A DNA stretch of 64,000 nt from Shewanella corallii (GTDB taxonomy: Bacteria > Pseudomonadota > Gammaproteobacteria > Enterobacterales > Shewanellaceae): NCBI RefSeq assembly GCF_023349125.1, contig NZ_JAKIKT010000013.1, positions 1 through 64,000 of the forward strand. Direction: 5' to 3'. Of the stretch, positions 9,761 through 19,280 are shown in pieces (the first letter of the stretch is position 1; each line of letters opens with the position of its first letter). The notes beneath the pieces were generated by a model, which had not been told where the DNA came from, did not search any database, and was given only the letters and a program-made list of their open reading frames with translations. Position numbers and translations under genes: made by a program.

Positions 9761-11131
9761 TTATGATTTCTTTTCTTTCACTGGACGCTGCCAGTCTGTG
9801 AAGTGCTTCTGCTTCACCCGGGTGATCACCAACTCACCATCACCCACATCACGGGTAACAGTCGCTCCAGCGCCCACGGTTGCGCCTTTGCCGATAGTCA
9901 CAGGTGCCACCAATTGGGTATCACTGCCAATAAAGGCCTCATCTTCAATCACGGTCAGGTGCTTATTGGCGCCGTCATAGTTACAGGTAATAGTACCGGC
10001 ACCGATATTCACCCCTTTACCGATTTGCGCATCGCCCAGGTAGGCCAGATGACCCGCTTTGGAACCTTCACCCAGCACTGCCTTCTTCATTTCTACAAAG
10101 TTGCCTATATGGGCATCTTTATGCAGCTCTGCGCCCGGACGCAGACGGGCAAATGGGCCGGCACTGGCATCTTCTGCCAAAGTGGCGCTTTCCACTATGG
10201 TGTAAGGTTTAATTTCAGCGTTATCGGCAATACTGCAATCTTTCAGAATAGCGCCCGCACCAATGGTCACATTGTTACCCAGGACCACCTTGCCTTCGAA
10301 GATCACGTTAATGTCGATCATCACATCCATTCCCACGGTCACTTCACCACGGATATCGATACGGCTTGGGTCACGCAGATTGGCACCACTGAGCATCAAG
10401 TTTTCCGCTTCACGGGCCTGATAGGCACGCTCCAGTGCGGCCAGTTGCACGCGATTGTTGGCGCCTTCCACTTCAATGGCAGACTGCGGCTGAGCCGTAG
10501 TGATCTCGACACCTTCTTTATGCGCCATGGCGATAATGTCAGTCAGATAGTATTCGCCCTGAGCATTGTTATTGGACAGGTTGGCCAGCCAGGTTTTCAG
10601 CTGCTTGCCCGGCAGTGCCATAATACCGGTATTGATCTCTTTAATGGCCAGCTGTTCGGCGTTGGCATCTTTCTGCTCAACAATGCCAATCACCTTGCCT
10701 TCCCAGTTACGCTCAATACGACCATATCCGGTAGGGTTATCCAAATTCACTGTCAGAATAGTCAGGCCATTTTGTGGCTTGGCAGCCAGCAGCGCATCCA
10801 GAGTGGATTGCTGGATGAGCGGCACATCACCGTAAAGTACCAGTACGGTATCGTCATCGCTGATATTGTCATTGGCCTGAGCCACCGCATGGCCAGTGCC
10901 CAGTTGCTCTGCCTGTAGCACCCAGTTCAGGGGTTGCTCGCCCAGCGTCTGCTTTAAGGTGTCGCCACCATAGCCGTATACCAGATTAATCTGGGCGGCA
11001 TCCATGGCGCGGGCGGTATCAATCACGTGCTGCACCATGCTCTTGTGGGCAATTTTGTGCAGAACCTTGGGTAGATCTGAGCGCATCCGGGTACCTTTCC
11101 CGGCGGCCAAAATGACGACATTCAATGACAT
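9761..11131 (-). CDS. glmU: bifunctional UDP-GlcNAc pyrophosphorylase / glucosamine-1-phosphate acetyltransferase
   Basis: 456 residues from the ATG at 11131 (MSLNVVILAAGKGTRM), chosen over the ATG seven codons upstream because an AAAGGA ribosome site lies inside that extension, 8-9 bases before the chosen start. The N-terminal half is a nucleotidyltransferase with the LAAGKGTRMRSDLPKVLH signature. The C-terminal half is a left-handed beta helix of hexapeptide repeats with acetyltransferase residues (GTITCNYDGANKH). It makes UDP-GlcNAc from GlcN-1-P, acetyl-CoA and UTP, completing the pathway begun by GlmS. It lies just downstream of the atp operon, separated by a terminator, an arrangement seen in many gammaproteobacteria. 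Confidence 0.97.
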   Translation of the reverse strand: MSLNVVILAAGKGTRMRSDLPKVLHKIAHKSMVQHVIDTARAMDAAQINLVYGYGGDTLKQTLGEQPLNWVLQAEQLGTGHAVAQANDNISDDDTVLVLYGDVPLIQQSTLDALLAAKPQNGLTILTVNLDNPTGYGRIERNWEGKVIGIVEQKDANAEQLAIKEINTGIMALPGKQLKTWLANLSNNNAQGEYYLTDIIAMAHKEGVEITTAQPQSAIEVEGANNRVQLAALERAYQAREAENLMLSGANLRDPSRIDIRGEVTVGMDVMIDINVIFEGKVVLGNNVTIGAGAILKDCSIADNAEIKPYTIVESATLAEDASAGPFARLRPGAELHKDAHIGNFVEMKKAVLGEGSKAGHLAYLGDAQIGKGVNIGAGTITCNYDGANKHLTVIEDEAFIGSDTQLVAPVTIGKGATVGAGATVTRDVGDGELVITRVKQKHFTDWQRPVKEKKS

Positions 11132-11221
11132 AGCGAAATCCTTTAAACACAACTGGCGAAAGTGTAGCGGAAATTAGCTTTAAAAGCAGTGCATCCATCG
11201 ATAGGTTGGAATAGCAGATAC

Positions 11222-11250
11222 AAAAAAGGCGTCCCGAGGGACGCCTTTTA
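11222..11250 (-). terminator. atp operon terminator
   Basis: Perfect stem AAAAGGCGTCCC/GGGACGCCTTTT with a tiny loop and a T-run on the minus strand, 15 bases after the atpC stop codon. Confidence 0.92.
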
Positions 11251-11264
11251 CAGCAACATTCACC

Positions 11265-11693
11265 TTAGCGGCTGATGTTCTTCTTGATGGTCTCAACGAC
11301 ACGCAGCTGAGCCAAGGCCTGAGCCAGCTCAACAGCAGCTGTTGCATAGTCAAAGTCAGCACCTGCGTTAGCCATATCGGCCTCTGCACGACGCTTGGCT
11401 TCAACAGCCGCAGCTTCATCAATGTCTTCGGCACGCACGACCACGTCAGCCAATACAGCTACAGAAGAAGGTTGAACTTCCAGCATACCGCCGGACAGAT
11501 AAAACAGTTCTTCTTTGCCATGTTGTTTGACGATACGCACCATGCCAGGTTTGATACGGGTCAGCAGCGGAGTGTGACCAGGCAAAATACCCAGTTCACC
11601 TTCAGCACCAGTTACCTGCAGGGTTTCCACCAAGCCGGAAAAGATACTTGCTTCTGCACTTACGATATCAAGATGTACTGTCATGGCTGCCAT
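11265..11693 (-). CDS. atpC: F0F1 ATP synthase subunit epsilon
   Basis: 142 residues. Epsilon is the central-stalk regulator of F1. The N-terminal beta sandwich is clear (TVHLDIVSAEASIFSGLVETLQVTGAEGELGILPGHTPLLT) and the C-terminal helical hairpin (about 90-142, alanine-rich) is the mobile inhibitory element. The ribosome site AAGGAGAAC precedes the ATG. An internal ATG three codons in (MTVHLD) is a possible alternative start matching other species. It is the last gene of the atp operon, 34 bases after atpD. Confidence 0.97.
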   Translation of the reverse strand: MAAMTVHLDIVSAEASIFSGLVETLQVTGAEGELGILPGHTPLLTRIKPGMVRIVKQHGKEELFYLSGGMLEVQPSSVAVLADVVVRAEDIDEAAAVEAKRRAEADMANAGADFDYATAAVELAQALAQLRVVETIKKNISR

Positions 11694-11727
11694 CCTGTTC
11701 TCCTTAAAGAATCAAGCTAAAGCCTGA

Positions 11728-13116
11728 TTATTTCTTGTTAGCGCGCTCGATAACTTCATCGATAGAGCCAGCCATGTAGAACGCCTGCTCTGCGATGTGA
11801 TCGAATTCGCCATCCAGGATGCCCTTGAAGCCACGAATAGTGTCTTTCAGAGAAACATACTTACCTGGAGAACCGGTAAAGACTTCTGCCACGAAGAACG
11901 GCTGAGACAGGAAACGCTCGATTTTACGCGCGCGAGACACAGTCATCTTGTCGTCGTCAGACAGTTCGTCCATACCCAGAATCGCAATGATATCTTTCAG
12001 CTCTTTGTAGCGCTGCAGTACAGTCTGAACACCGTTTGCCACGTCATAGTGCTCTTGGCCAACAACCTGTGGATCCAGCTGACGAGAGGTGGAATCCAGT
12101 GGGTCAACCGCTGGGTAAATACCCAGAGAAGCGATTTGACGAGACAGTACCACGGTCGCATCCAAGTGAGCGAAGGTGGTCGCAGGGGATGGGTCAGTCA
12201 AGTCATCCGCTGGTACGTATACTGCCTGAACAGAGGTAATAGACCCTGTCTTGGTAGAAGTAATACGTTCCTGCAGAACACCCATCTCTTCAGCCAGAGT
12301 TGGCTGATAACCTACTGCAGAAGGCATACGACCCAGCAGTGCTGATACTTCGGTACCAGCCAGGGTGTAACGGTAGATGTTGTCCACGAACAACAGTACG
12401 TCTTTACCTTCGTCACGGAACTTCTCGGCCATAGTCAGACCGGTCAGAGCAACACGCAGACGGTTACCTGGAGGCTCGTTCATCTGACCATAAACCATGG
12501 CTACTTTATCCAGTACGCCAGAGTCCTGCATTTCGTAGTAGAAGTCGTTACCTTCACGGGTACGCTCACCTACACCGGCAAATACAGACAGACCAGAGTG
12601 GGCTTTTGCGATGTTGTTGATCAGTTCCATCATGTTAACTGTCTTACCAACACCAGCACCACCGAACAGACCTACTTTACCACCCTTGGCGAACGGACAT
12701 ACCAGGTCGATAACCTTGATGCCTGTTTCCAGCAGTTCAGTAGTATTGGACTGATCTTCATAGGAAGGAGCTTCACGGTGAATGATGTAACGCTCTTCTT
12801 CACCGATAGGGCCCGCTTCGTCTACTGGCTCACCCAATACGTTCATAATACGGCCCAGAGTTGCAGTGCCTACTGGCACCATAATTCCAGAACCTGTGTT
12901 TTCCACTTCGATACCACGACGCAGACCATCAGAAGAACCCATGGCAATGGTACGAACTACACCACCACCCAGCTGCTGCTGAACTTCCAGCACCAAGCCG
13001 TTACAGGAACCTTCACCTGTGATCTTCAGAGCGTCATATACCTGAGGTACGGCATCATGTGGAAACTCAACGTCCACAACCGCGCCAATTACTTGGACAA
13101 CAGTACCTGTGCTCAT
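11728..13116 (-). CDS. atpD: F0F1 ATP synthase subunit beta
   Basis: 462 residues, catalytic subunit of F1. The Walker A loop is GGAGVGKT, the Walker B region reads VLLFVDNIYRYT, and the catalytic Glu lies in AGVGERTREGNDFY. The DELSDDD motif near residue 380 is the DELSEED-type contact with gamma. Sequence is close to the enterobacterial protein throughout. It sits between atpG and atpC. Confidence 0.99.
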   Translation of the reverse strand: MSTGTVVQVIGAVVDVEFPHDAVPQVYDALKITGEGSCNGLVLEVQQQLGGGVVRTIAMGSSDGLRRGIEVENTGSGIMVPVGTATLGRIMNVLGEPVDEAGPIGEEERYIIHREAPSYEDQSNTTELLETGIKVIDLVCPFAKGGKVGLFGGAGVGKTVNMMELINNIAKAHSGLSVFAGVGERTREGNDFYYEMQDSGVLDKVAMVYGQMNEPPGNRLRVALTGLTMAEKFRDEGKDVLLFVDNIYRYTLAGTEVSALLGRMPSAVGYQPTLAEEMGVLQERITSTKTGSITSVQAVYVPADDLTDPSPATTFAHLDATVVLSRQIASLGIYPAVDPLDSTSRQLDPQVVGQEHYDVANGVQTVLQRYKELKDIIAILGMDELSDDDKMTVSRARKIERFLSQPFFVAEVFTGSPGKYVSLKDTIRGFKGILDGEFDHIAEQAFYMAGSIDEVIERANKK

Positions 13117-13151
13117 GATTAATCCTCTAAAACTTGTATTCGTTACCTTGC

Positions 13152-14012
13152 TTATACCGCAGCGGCACCAGAAACAATTTCCGACAGTTCCTGCGTAATC
13201 GCAGCCTGACGAGCTTTGTTGTACACCAGTTGCAGGTTGTCAATCAGGTTACCGGCGTTGTCAGTTGCAGCCTTCATCGCCACCATACGGGCAGCCTGTT
13301 CAGACGCAATGTTTTCTACAACACCTTGATAAACCTGAGACTCTACATAACGCACCAACAGAGTATCCAAAAGTTCTTTTGGATCTGGCTCGTATACGTA
13401 GTCCCAACGGTGTTCCCGGTCGTACTCTTCGGATTTCGGCAAAGGTAGCAGTTGCTCGATCACGGGAGCCTGAGTCATGGTGTTTACAAACTTGTTGTAC
13501 ACCACGTACAGACGATCCAGCTTGCCTTCGTCGTAAGCCTGCAGCATGACGCGCACAGTACCGATGAGTTCTGCCAACGTAGGGGCATCACCCAGGCCGG
13601 AAGCCTGTGCTGCGACTTGTCCGCCATAGCTCTTGAAGAACTGAACACTTCGGGCACCAATGGCACAGAATTCAACTTCCGCACCTTGCTGCTTCCAGTT
13701 CTTCACGTCTGCGACAACCTTTTTGAACAGGTTGACGTTCAGACCACCACAAAGACCGCGGTCGGTGGCTACAACAATGTAGCCCACTCGCTTGGCTTCT
13801 CTTTCTTCCAAGTAAGGATGCTTGTACTCAAGAGAGCCCTGCGCCACGTGACCGATCACCTTACGCATAATTTCTGCATAGGGGCGGCTGCTGGACATGC
13901 GCTCATTCGCTTTGCGCATTTTACTGGCAGCTACCATTTCCATGGCAGAAGTGATCTTCTGAGTGTTCTGAACACTCGCGATCTTGGTTTTAATCTCTTT
14001 TGCGCCGGCCAT
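13152..14012 (-). CDS. atpG: F0F1 ATP synthase subunit gamma
   Basis: 286 residues. The gamma rotor is recognised by its N-terminal helix MAGAKEIKTKIASVQNTQKI with TSAMEMVAASKM, the central TDRGLCGGLN segment and the C-terminal helix AMKAATDNAGNLIDNLQLVYNKARQAAITQE. The two long terminal helices form the coiled coil inside the alpha3beta3 head. It follows atpA by 52 bases and precedes atpD by 35. Confidence 0.98.
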   Translation of the reverse strand: MAGAKEIKTKIASVQNTQKITSAMEMVAASKMRKANERMSSSRPYAEIMRKVIGHVAQGSLEYKHPYLEEREAKRVGYIVVATDRGLCGGLNVNLFKKVVADVKNWKQQGAEVEFCAIGARSVQFFKSYGGQVAAQASGLGDAPTLAELIGTVRVMLQAYDEGKLDRLYVVYNKFVNTMTQAPVIEQLLPLPKSEEYDREHRWDYVYEPDPKELLDTLLVRYVESQVYQGVVENIASEQAARMVAMKAATDNAGNLIDNLQLVYNKARQAAITQELSEIVSGAAAV

Positions 14013-14064
14013 CTCTACTCTCCAATCTGGACCTTGAGGTGCCTAAGTGGCACCTCGACGATTT

Positions 14065-15606
14065 TTACCAGGTTTGGGTTTCCATGAACTTATCGAGGCC
14101 AGCTTTCAGTTCACCTTCGATGTCGGCGTTATAGTCGCCAGTCTCGTTGATGGTCTTCATCAGCTCAGCGTGCTCGCTGTTCATGAAAGAGAGCAGGGAT
14201 GCTTCGAAGCTACCGATCTTCTTCAGCTCAATGCCCTTCAGGTAGCCTTTTTCAGCAGCGAAGATAACAACGCCCTGGTCAGCTACGCTCATAGGAGCAT
14301 ATTGCTTCTGCTTCATCAGTTCGGTAACACGCTCACCGTGCTCCAGCTGGGCACGAGTTGCATCGTCAAGATCAGATGCAAACTGTGAGAACGCAGCAAG
14401 CTCTCGATACTGTGCCAGTGCGGTACGGATACCACCGGACAGTTTCTTGATAATCTTGGTCTGGGCTGCACCACCTACACGGGATACCGAGATACCTGGG
14501 TTAACCGCTGGACGCAGGCCAGAGTTAAACAGGTCGGTTTCCAGGAAGATCTGACCGTCAGTAATAGAAATTACGTTGGTTGGTACGAACGCAGATACGT
14601 CACCCGCCTGGGTTTCAATGATAGGCAGAGCGGTCAAAGAACCAGTCTTACCTTTCACTTCGCCGTTGGTGAACTTCTCTACATACTCCTCGTTTACACG
14701 AGAAGCGCGCTCCAGCAGACGGGAGTGCAGATAGAAAACGTCACCTGGGTATGCTTCACGACCTGGTGGACGACGCAGCAACAGAGAGATCTGACGGTAT
14801 GCAACAGCCTGCTTAGACAGGTCATCGTATACGATCAGGGCATCTTCACCGCGGTCACGGAAGTATTCACCCATGGCACAACCAGAGTATGGTGCCAGGT
14901 ACTGCAGGGCAGCTGCTTCAGAAGCAGAGGCTACAACCACGATGGTGTTAGCCAGAGCGCCGTGCTCTTCCAGTTTGCGAACCACGTTAGCGATAGTAGA
15001 AGCTTTCTGACCAACAGCTACATACACACACTTAATGCCGGAATCTTTCTGGTTAATGATCGCGTCGATCGCCATTGCTGTTTTACCAGTCTGACGGTCA
15101 CCAATGATCAATTCACGCTGACCACGACCGATTGGGATCATGGAGTCAACGGCTTTATAACCAGTTTGTACTGGCTGGGATACCGATTTACGGTCAATAA
15201 CGCCTGGAGCGATCATCTCAACAGGAGAGAACCCATCGTTTTCGATAGGACCTTTACCGTCGATTGCTTCACCCAGTGTGTTAACCACACGGCCCAACAG
15301 ACCACGGCCTACTGGAACTTCCAGAATACGACCAGTGGTTTTAACTTTGGCGCCTTCAGCCAGATCGGCATAAGGGCCCATAACTACGGCACCGACGCTA
15401 TCACGTTCAAGGTTCAACGCGATGGCATAACGGTTGCCAGGCAGTTCGATCATTTCACCCTGCATTACATCGGCCAGGCCGTGTACGCGGATGATGCCGT
15501 CGCTAACTGCAACGATAGTACCTTCGTTGCGTGCTTCGCTGACAACTTCGAACTGCTCGATCCGCTGCTTAATCAGATCGCTGATTTCAGTGGAATTCAG
15601 TTGCAT
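14065..15606 (-). CDS. atpA: F0F1 ATP synthase subunit alpha
   Basis: 513 residues starting MQLNSTEISDLIKQRI at the ATG at 15606. A TTG two codons upstream is in frame, but GGGAG lies at proper spacing from the ATG and the E. coli protein starts identically. The nucleotide-binding loop is GDRQTGKT. Alpha carries the non-catalytic nucleotide sites of F1. It follows atpH by 14 bases. Confidence 0.98.
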   Translation of the reverse strand: MQLNSTEISDLIKQRIEQFEVVSEARNEGTIVAVSDGIIRVHGLADVMQGEMIELPGNRYAIALNLERDSVGAVVMGPYADLAEGAKVKTTGRILEVPVGRGLLGRVVNTLGEAIDGKGPIENDGFSPVEMIAPGVIDRKSVSQPVQTGYKAVDSMIPIGRGQRELIIGDRQTGKTAMAIDAIINQKDSGIKCVYVAVGQKASTIANVVRKLEEHGALANTIVVVASASEAAALQYLAPYSGCAMGEYFRDRGEDALIVYDDLSKQAVAYRQISLLLRRPPGREAYPGDVFYLHSRLLERASRVNEEYVEKFTNGEVKGKTGSLTALPIIETQAGDVSAFVPTNVISITDGQIFLETDLFNSGLRPAVNPGISVSRVGGAAQTKIIKKLSGGIRTALAQYRELAAFSQFASDLDDATRAQLEHGERVTELMKQKQYAPMSVADQGVVIFAAEKGYLKGIELKKIGSFEASLLSFMNSEHAELMKTINETGDYNADIEGELKAGLDKFMETQTW

Positions 15607-15620
15607 GCTCAAACTCCCAA

Positions 15621-16154
15621 TTACGACTGCAGCTTATCAGACAGGCGGTTTAGTTTTCCGCGGACCGAGCCATCAATGACCAGGTCTCCTGCCGTGATAA
15701 TCACACCGGCGATCAGGCCGGCATCTATGCTGCAGTTCAGCTTAACTTTGCGTGCGAGACGTTTCTCAAGGGAAACACTAATCTGCTGCTGTTGCTCTGC
15801 GGTGAGCTCAGTGGCTGAAACCACATTGGCTTCAATCTCTTTTGCCCACTCGTTGCGGAAATCCGCATAGAGTTTTGCAACAGCGGGTAGTACACCCAAA
15901 CGTCCGTTTTCAGCCATCACCTTCAGCAGGTTTTGACCGTGCGTATCGACTTGCTCACCACAAACACTGATAAACAGTGAAGCGAGCTGGTTGCTGGCCA
16001 TAGAGCCAGTCAACAGTGGTTGCATGGATTCGTTTTCACTCACCAATGCAGCGAAGCCAAGCATTTCTGCCCACTTCTCCACCGCCTGTTGTTCGACAGC
16101 AAAGTCAAAAGCGGCCTTAGCGTAAGGGCGAGCAATGGTGGTTAACTCAGCCAT
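15621..16154 (-). CDS. atpH: F0F1 ATP synthase subunit delta
   Basis: 177 residues, the usual length of the delta stator subunit, which joins the top of F1 to the b2 stalk. The family pattern ARPYAKAAFDFA at the N-terminus and the C-terminal segment with SIDAGLIAGVIITAGDLVIDGSVRGKLNRL are clear. AAGGGAGTGGAG precedes the ATG. It lies between atpF and atpA with gaps of only 15 and 14 bases. Confidence 0.97.
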   Translation of the reverse strand: MAELTTIARPYAKAAFDFAVEQQAVEKWAEMLGFAALVSENESMQPLLTGSMASNQLASLFISVCGEQVDTHGQNLLKVMAENGRLGVLPAVAKLYADFRNEWAKEIEANVVSATELTAEQQQQISVSLEKRLARKVKLNCSIDAGLIAGVIITAGDLVIDGSVRGKLNRLSDKLQS

Positions 16155-16169
16155 AACTCCACTCCCTTA

Positions 16170-16640
16170 TCAAATTTCAGCGACGAGTTTATTAACGATA
16201 TCGCTGTGGGCGGCTTCATCAATCGAACGCTCGAGGATCTTCTCAGCACCGGTTAGGGCGAGAGCAGCAACCTGCTTACGCAGTTCCTCTTTCACGCGAT
16301 TACGCTCAGCTTCAATTTCTGCTTTACCCTGAGCGATGATTTTCGCACGCTCAGCGTCTGCCTCTGCTTTGGCTTCGTCAACGATTTGATTTTTGCGCTT
16401 ATTAGCAGCTTCGATAATTTCGTTGGCAGCGGCCTTGGCATCTTTGAGTTGCTCGGTCGCTTTGGACTGAGCCAGCTCCAGGTCTTTAGCAGCGCGGTCA
16501 GCGTCCGCCAGACCGTCAGCGATCTTCTTTTGGCGCGCTTCAATAGCGTTAATGAGCGGTGGCCACACGAACTTCATGCAGAACCACACAAACAACATAA
16601 ACGATATCAACTGGCCTAATAAGGTAGCGTTAATGCTCAT
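16170..16640 (-). CDS. atpF: F0F1 ATP synthase subunit b
   Basis: 156 residues, the same length as E. coli b. One N-terminal membrane helix (about 6-26, QLISFMLFVWFCMKFVWPPL) is followed by a long charged alanine-rich helix that dimerises as the peripheral stalk. The start MSINATLLGQLISF is typical of Shewanella-like species. Confidence 0.97.
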   Translation of the reverse strand: MSINATLLGQLISFMLFVWFCMKFVWPPLINAIEARQKKIADGLADADRAAKDLELAQSKATEQLKDAKAAANEIIEAANKRKNQIVDEAKAEADAERAKIIAQGKAEIEAERNRVKEELRKQVAALALTGAEKILERSIDEAAHSDIVNKLVAEI

Positions 16641-16673
16641 AACGACACACCTCCTCTATTCGGGAAAACCGGA

Positions 16674-16931
16674 TTAGCCTACCAACTGACCAACGAATGG
16701 GTTCGCGAATACGAAGAACAGTGCCACACCAACTGCGATCATAGAAATCGCATCGAGCAGACCAGCAACGATGAACATTTTAGTTTGCAGAGCAGGAGCC
16801 AGTTCAGGCTGACGAGCAGAAGCTTCCAGGAACTTACCACCCAGGATAGCAAAGCCGATAGCAGTACCCAGAGCAGCCAGGCCAATCATCAAAGCAACAG
16901 CAATAGCGGTAAAGCTGATTACAGTTTCCAT
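16674..16931 (-). CDS. atpE: F0F1 ATP synthase subunit c
   Basis: 85 residues forming a two-helix hairpin with a polar loop containing RQPE (residues 40-43). The ion-binding carboxylate is Asp60 in FIVAGLLDAISMIAVG. The sequence around it lacks the Gln/Glu/Ser set of Na+-coupled rings, so proton coupling is inferred. It lies between atpB and atpF. Confidence 0.98.
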   Translation of the reverse strand: METVISFTAIAVALMIGLAALGTAIGFAILGGKFLEASARQPELAPALQTKMFIVAGLLDAISMIAVGVALFFVFANPFVGQLVG

Positions 16932-16979
16932 TATTCTCTCCGTAAAAAATAAGCTAACAAATTTAAAGCTGAAAAATTA

Positions 16980-17753
16980 TTAGTGATCTTCATGTGCCAT
17001 GCTGAGGTAAACCACAGTCAGCATCATGAAAATAAACGCCTGCAATACGATGACCAGGATGTGGAAAATAGCCCAAGGCACGGACAGTGCAAATTGGCTC
17101 CACCAAGGCATCAATGCAATCAGAATAAAGATCAACTCCCCTGCATACAGGTTACCAAACAGACGCAGTGCCAAAGAGATTGGCTTTGCAATCAAAGTCA
17201 CAGTTTCCAGAACCAGGTTCACAGGAATCAGTGCCCAATGATTGAACGGCTGCAGTGTCAGTTCCTTAACGAAACCAGACACGCCCTTGACCTTAATGCT
17301 GTAGTAAACAATCAACAGGAACACGCCGATGGATAGACCAAAGGTAATGTTCAAATCGGTTGTTGGTACAATCTTGAGGTAAGGAACGCCCATGAGGTAG
17401 GCGGCATGAGGAATAAAGTCAACAGGAACCAAGTCCATCAAGTTCATCAAGAAAACCCAGACGAAGATGGTCAGGGCAAGCGGTGCGATAACAGGGTTGC
17501 GACCGTGGAAAGAGTCACGAACGATGCCATCAATAAATTCCACCATCATTTCAACAAAACATTGAAACTTAGTTGGAACGCCTGCTGTTGCCTTTTTGCC
17601 TGCTCTGTAGAATAACCACAGGAACAAGCCTCCCAAGCCAACTGAGAACAGGAGTGAGTCGACGTGCCAAGTCCAGAATCCTTCACCCACTGCCAAGTTG
17701 GTCAGGTGATGCTGGATATAACTGGAAGCAGTTAATTCACCTTCAGCAGCCAT
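16980..17753 (-). CDS. atpB: F0F1 ATP synthase subunit a
   Basis: 257 residues, five or six membrane helices. The essential arginine is in SLALRLFGNLYAGELI and the other channel residues follow in the C-terminal helices. Its start codon lies 3 bases beyond the atpI stop, and its ribosome site (GGGATGA) lies at the end of atpI, so the two are translationally linked. Confidence 0.98.
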   Translation of the reverse strand: MAAEGELTASSYIQHHLTNLAVGEGFWTWHVDSLLFSVGLGGLFLWLFYRAGKKATAGVPTKFQCFVEMMVEFIDGIVRDSFHGRNPVIAPLALTIFVWVFLMNLMDLVPVDFIPHAAYLMGVPYLKIVPTTDLNITFGLSIGVFLLIVYYSIKVKGVSGFVKELTLQPFNHWALIPVNLVLETVTLIAKPISLALRLFGNLYAGELIFILIALMPWWSQFALSVPWAIFHILVIVLQAFIFMMLTVVYLSMAHEDH

Positions 17754-17756
17754 TTT

Positions 17757-18146
17757 TCATCCCGTTTTTTTGTTGAAAAGGAAAGGTGCTATCCAATGCA
17801 CTGCTAAGGCCAAAGTGTAGGTGGTAAACAAAGGCGCGAAATCTACCTTGAAGCCCGCGAACACAATACAAAACAATGCTATTGTTAACAGCAACTTAAT
17901 CGCCTCCCCCCAGTAGAAAGTCTTTATAACCTTCCCTGATTGACTTGCTCCCATATGGGAAAAAGCGAGGGTGGCGAACACGAAATTGGGAAGCACTGCA
18001 ATAACCATCCCGGCTAAAGCAGAAAGACCATGCTGTACTCCCCAAAGCACGAAGAAGAGAACCGAAGCCCCCCCGGCTACCGCCGCCTGCATCAACACCA
18101 ATTTGTATGCTGACCACCGGCCACGACGCGCCAAAATCTTACTCAA
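17757..18146 (-). CDS. atpI: ATP synthase accessory protein AtpI
   Basis: 129 residues, four hydrophobic segments. AtpI assists c-ring assembly and may take part in Mg2+ handling; it is not part of the final enzyme. The start is a TTG at 18146 with GGAGA 8 bases upstream; the nearest ATG is out of frame. A non-ATG start fits the low expression expected for this first gene compared with the structural subunits. It heads the operon. Confidence 0.92.
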   Translation of the reverse strand: MSKILARRGRWSAYKLVLMQAAVAGGASVLFFVLWGVQHGLSALAGMVIAVLPNFVFATLAFSHMGASQSGKVIKTFYWGEAIKLLLTIALFCIVFAGFKVDFAPLFTTYTLALAVHWIAPFLFNKKTG

Positions 18147-18238
18147 CTTCTCATCTCCGCAATTTGCCTTTTGTTTATTGGTTTAGATGACCGGATGTCG
18201 AAAATACGGTCAAAGTCAAGGTACAAAAAGCTTGCGAA

Positions 18239-18266
18239 AGTATACCGTTTCAAGCCTTAGATGCAA
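18239..18266 (-). promoter_or_regulatory. promoter of the atp operon
   Basis: On the minus strand TTGCAT (18261-18266), 16 bases, TATACT (18239-18244), about 90 bases before atpI. It is the best promoter match in the 231-bp gap between parB and atpI. Confidence 0.6.
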
Positions 18267-18377
18267 CTTCGACATAAGTAAAAACGGCACTTTAAACGTG
18301 ATGGAGCGCCAAACTTTAGAAAATCCAACCTTAACAAAGGTCACAAAATTACATAAAGGTGTTTTAACCTATGAAAT

Positions 18378-19271
18378 TTAATGAATTTTGCTAAGAATTC
18401 CGTCCAGTTCAGCGAGATTTTGGAAGTTAATTACGACTTTTCCACGACCTTTTTGGTTATGATTGATGGAAACTTTAGCACCCAGTCGCTCAATTAACTG
18501 GGTCTCCAAACGGCTTACATCGGGATCTTTAACTGTTTTTTCGGCGACTTCAGCAGGATTTAGTGTCTTATTCACTAATCGTTCGGTATCACGAACTGTA
18601 AGTTCTTTAGAAGCGACCAATCTTGCCAGCTCAGTTTGCTGATCACCGTCGATTCCGAGCAACGCACGAGCGTGTCCCATATCGATATCGCCATTTTCCA
18701 ACATGCGTTTCACCGGTTCATTGAGACTGTTCAAACGCAATAGGTTAGTGACCGTGGTACGGGATTTTCCCACAGCTGCAGCCACCTGTTGGTGAGTCAG
18801 TTCAAACTCTTCGATTAAACGGTTCAGGGCGATAGCCTCTTCCATGGCGTTAAGATCTTCACGCTGGATGTTTTCAATCAGCGCTATGGCCACAGCAGAC
18901 TCATCAGGCACGTCTTTTATCAGACATGGCACCTTATCCAGCCCCGCCAGCTGAGAAGCACGCCAGCGACGCTCACCGGCAATGATTTCAAATTCAGTGG
19001 CCGATACAGGGCGTACCACGATAGGCTGGATAATCCCCTGCACCCGAATAGATTCAGCCAGCTCTTCCAGTGCCTCTGGAGACATATCTTTACGGGGCTG
19101 GTATTTCCCCGGACGCAAAAGATCCAGATCCAACTGTCGTAGCTCACCGTTTTCATCCGACCCAGGCTTCACATCGGCCTGAGTCTGGGTTTCCAGCTTC
19201 TTGCTGGCCGCATGACTGGTACTCAGCAGAGCATCCAGGCCCTTACCCAGTCCACGTTTTTTCATTGTCAT
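18378..19271 (-). CDS. parB: chromosome-partitioning protein ParB
   Basis: 297 residues. After the basic KKRGLGKGLDALLS tail (ParA-stimulating region) comes the ParB/Sulfiredoxin CTPase domain (about 45-135) with GERRWRASQLAG, then a helix-turn-helix (THQQVAAAVGKSRTTVTNLLRL, about 165-186), and the C-terminal dimerisation domain. ParB loads at parS sites and spreads as a CTP-dependent clamp to organise the origin region. Parallel parS-type palindromes are found in this window at 55947, 57234 and 60196. It is 9 bases downstream of parA. Confidence 0.97.
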   Translation of the reverse strand: MTMKKRGLGKGLDALLSTSHAASKKLETQTQADVKPGSDENGELRQLDLDLLRPGKYQPRKDMSPEALEELAESIRVQGIIQPIVVRPVSATEFEIIAGERRWRASQLAGLDKVPCLIKDVPDESAVAIALIENIQREDLNAMEEAIALNRLIEEFELTHQQVAAAVGKSRTTVTNLLRLNSLNEPVKRMLENGDIDMGHARALLGIDGDQQTELARLVASKELTVRDTERLVNKTLNPAEVAEKTVKDPDVSRLETQLIERLGAKVSINHNQKGRGKVVINFQNLAELDGILSKIH

Positions 19272-19280
19272 GATTATTCC

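Noticed and set aside
9803..10918. 371-codon frame antisense to glmU
   Set aside because: Shadow; glmU is unambiguous on the other strand.
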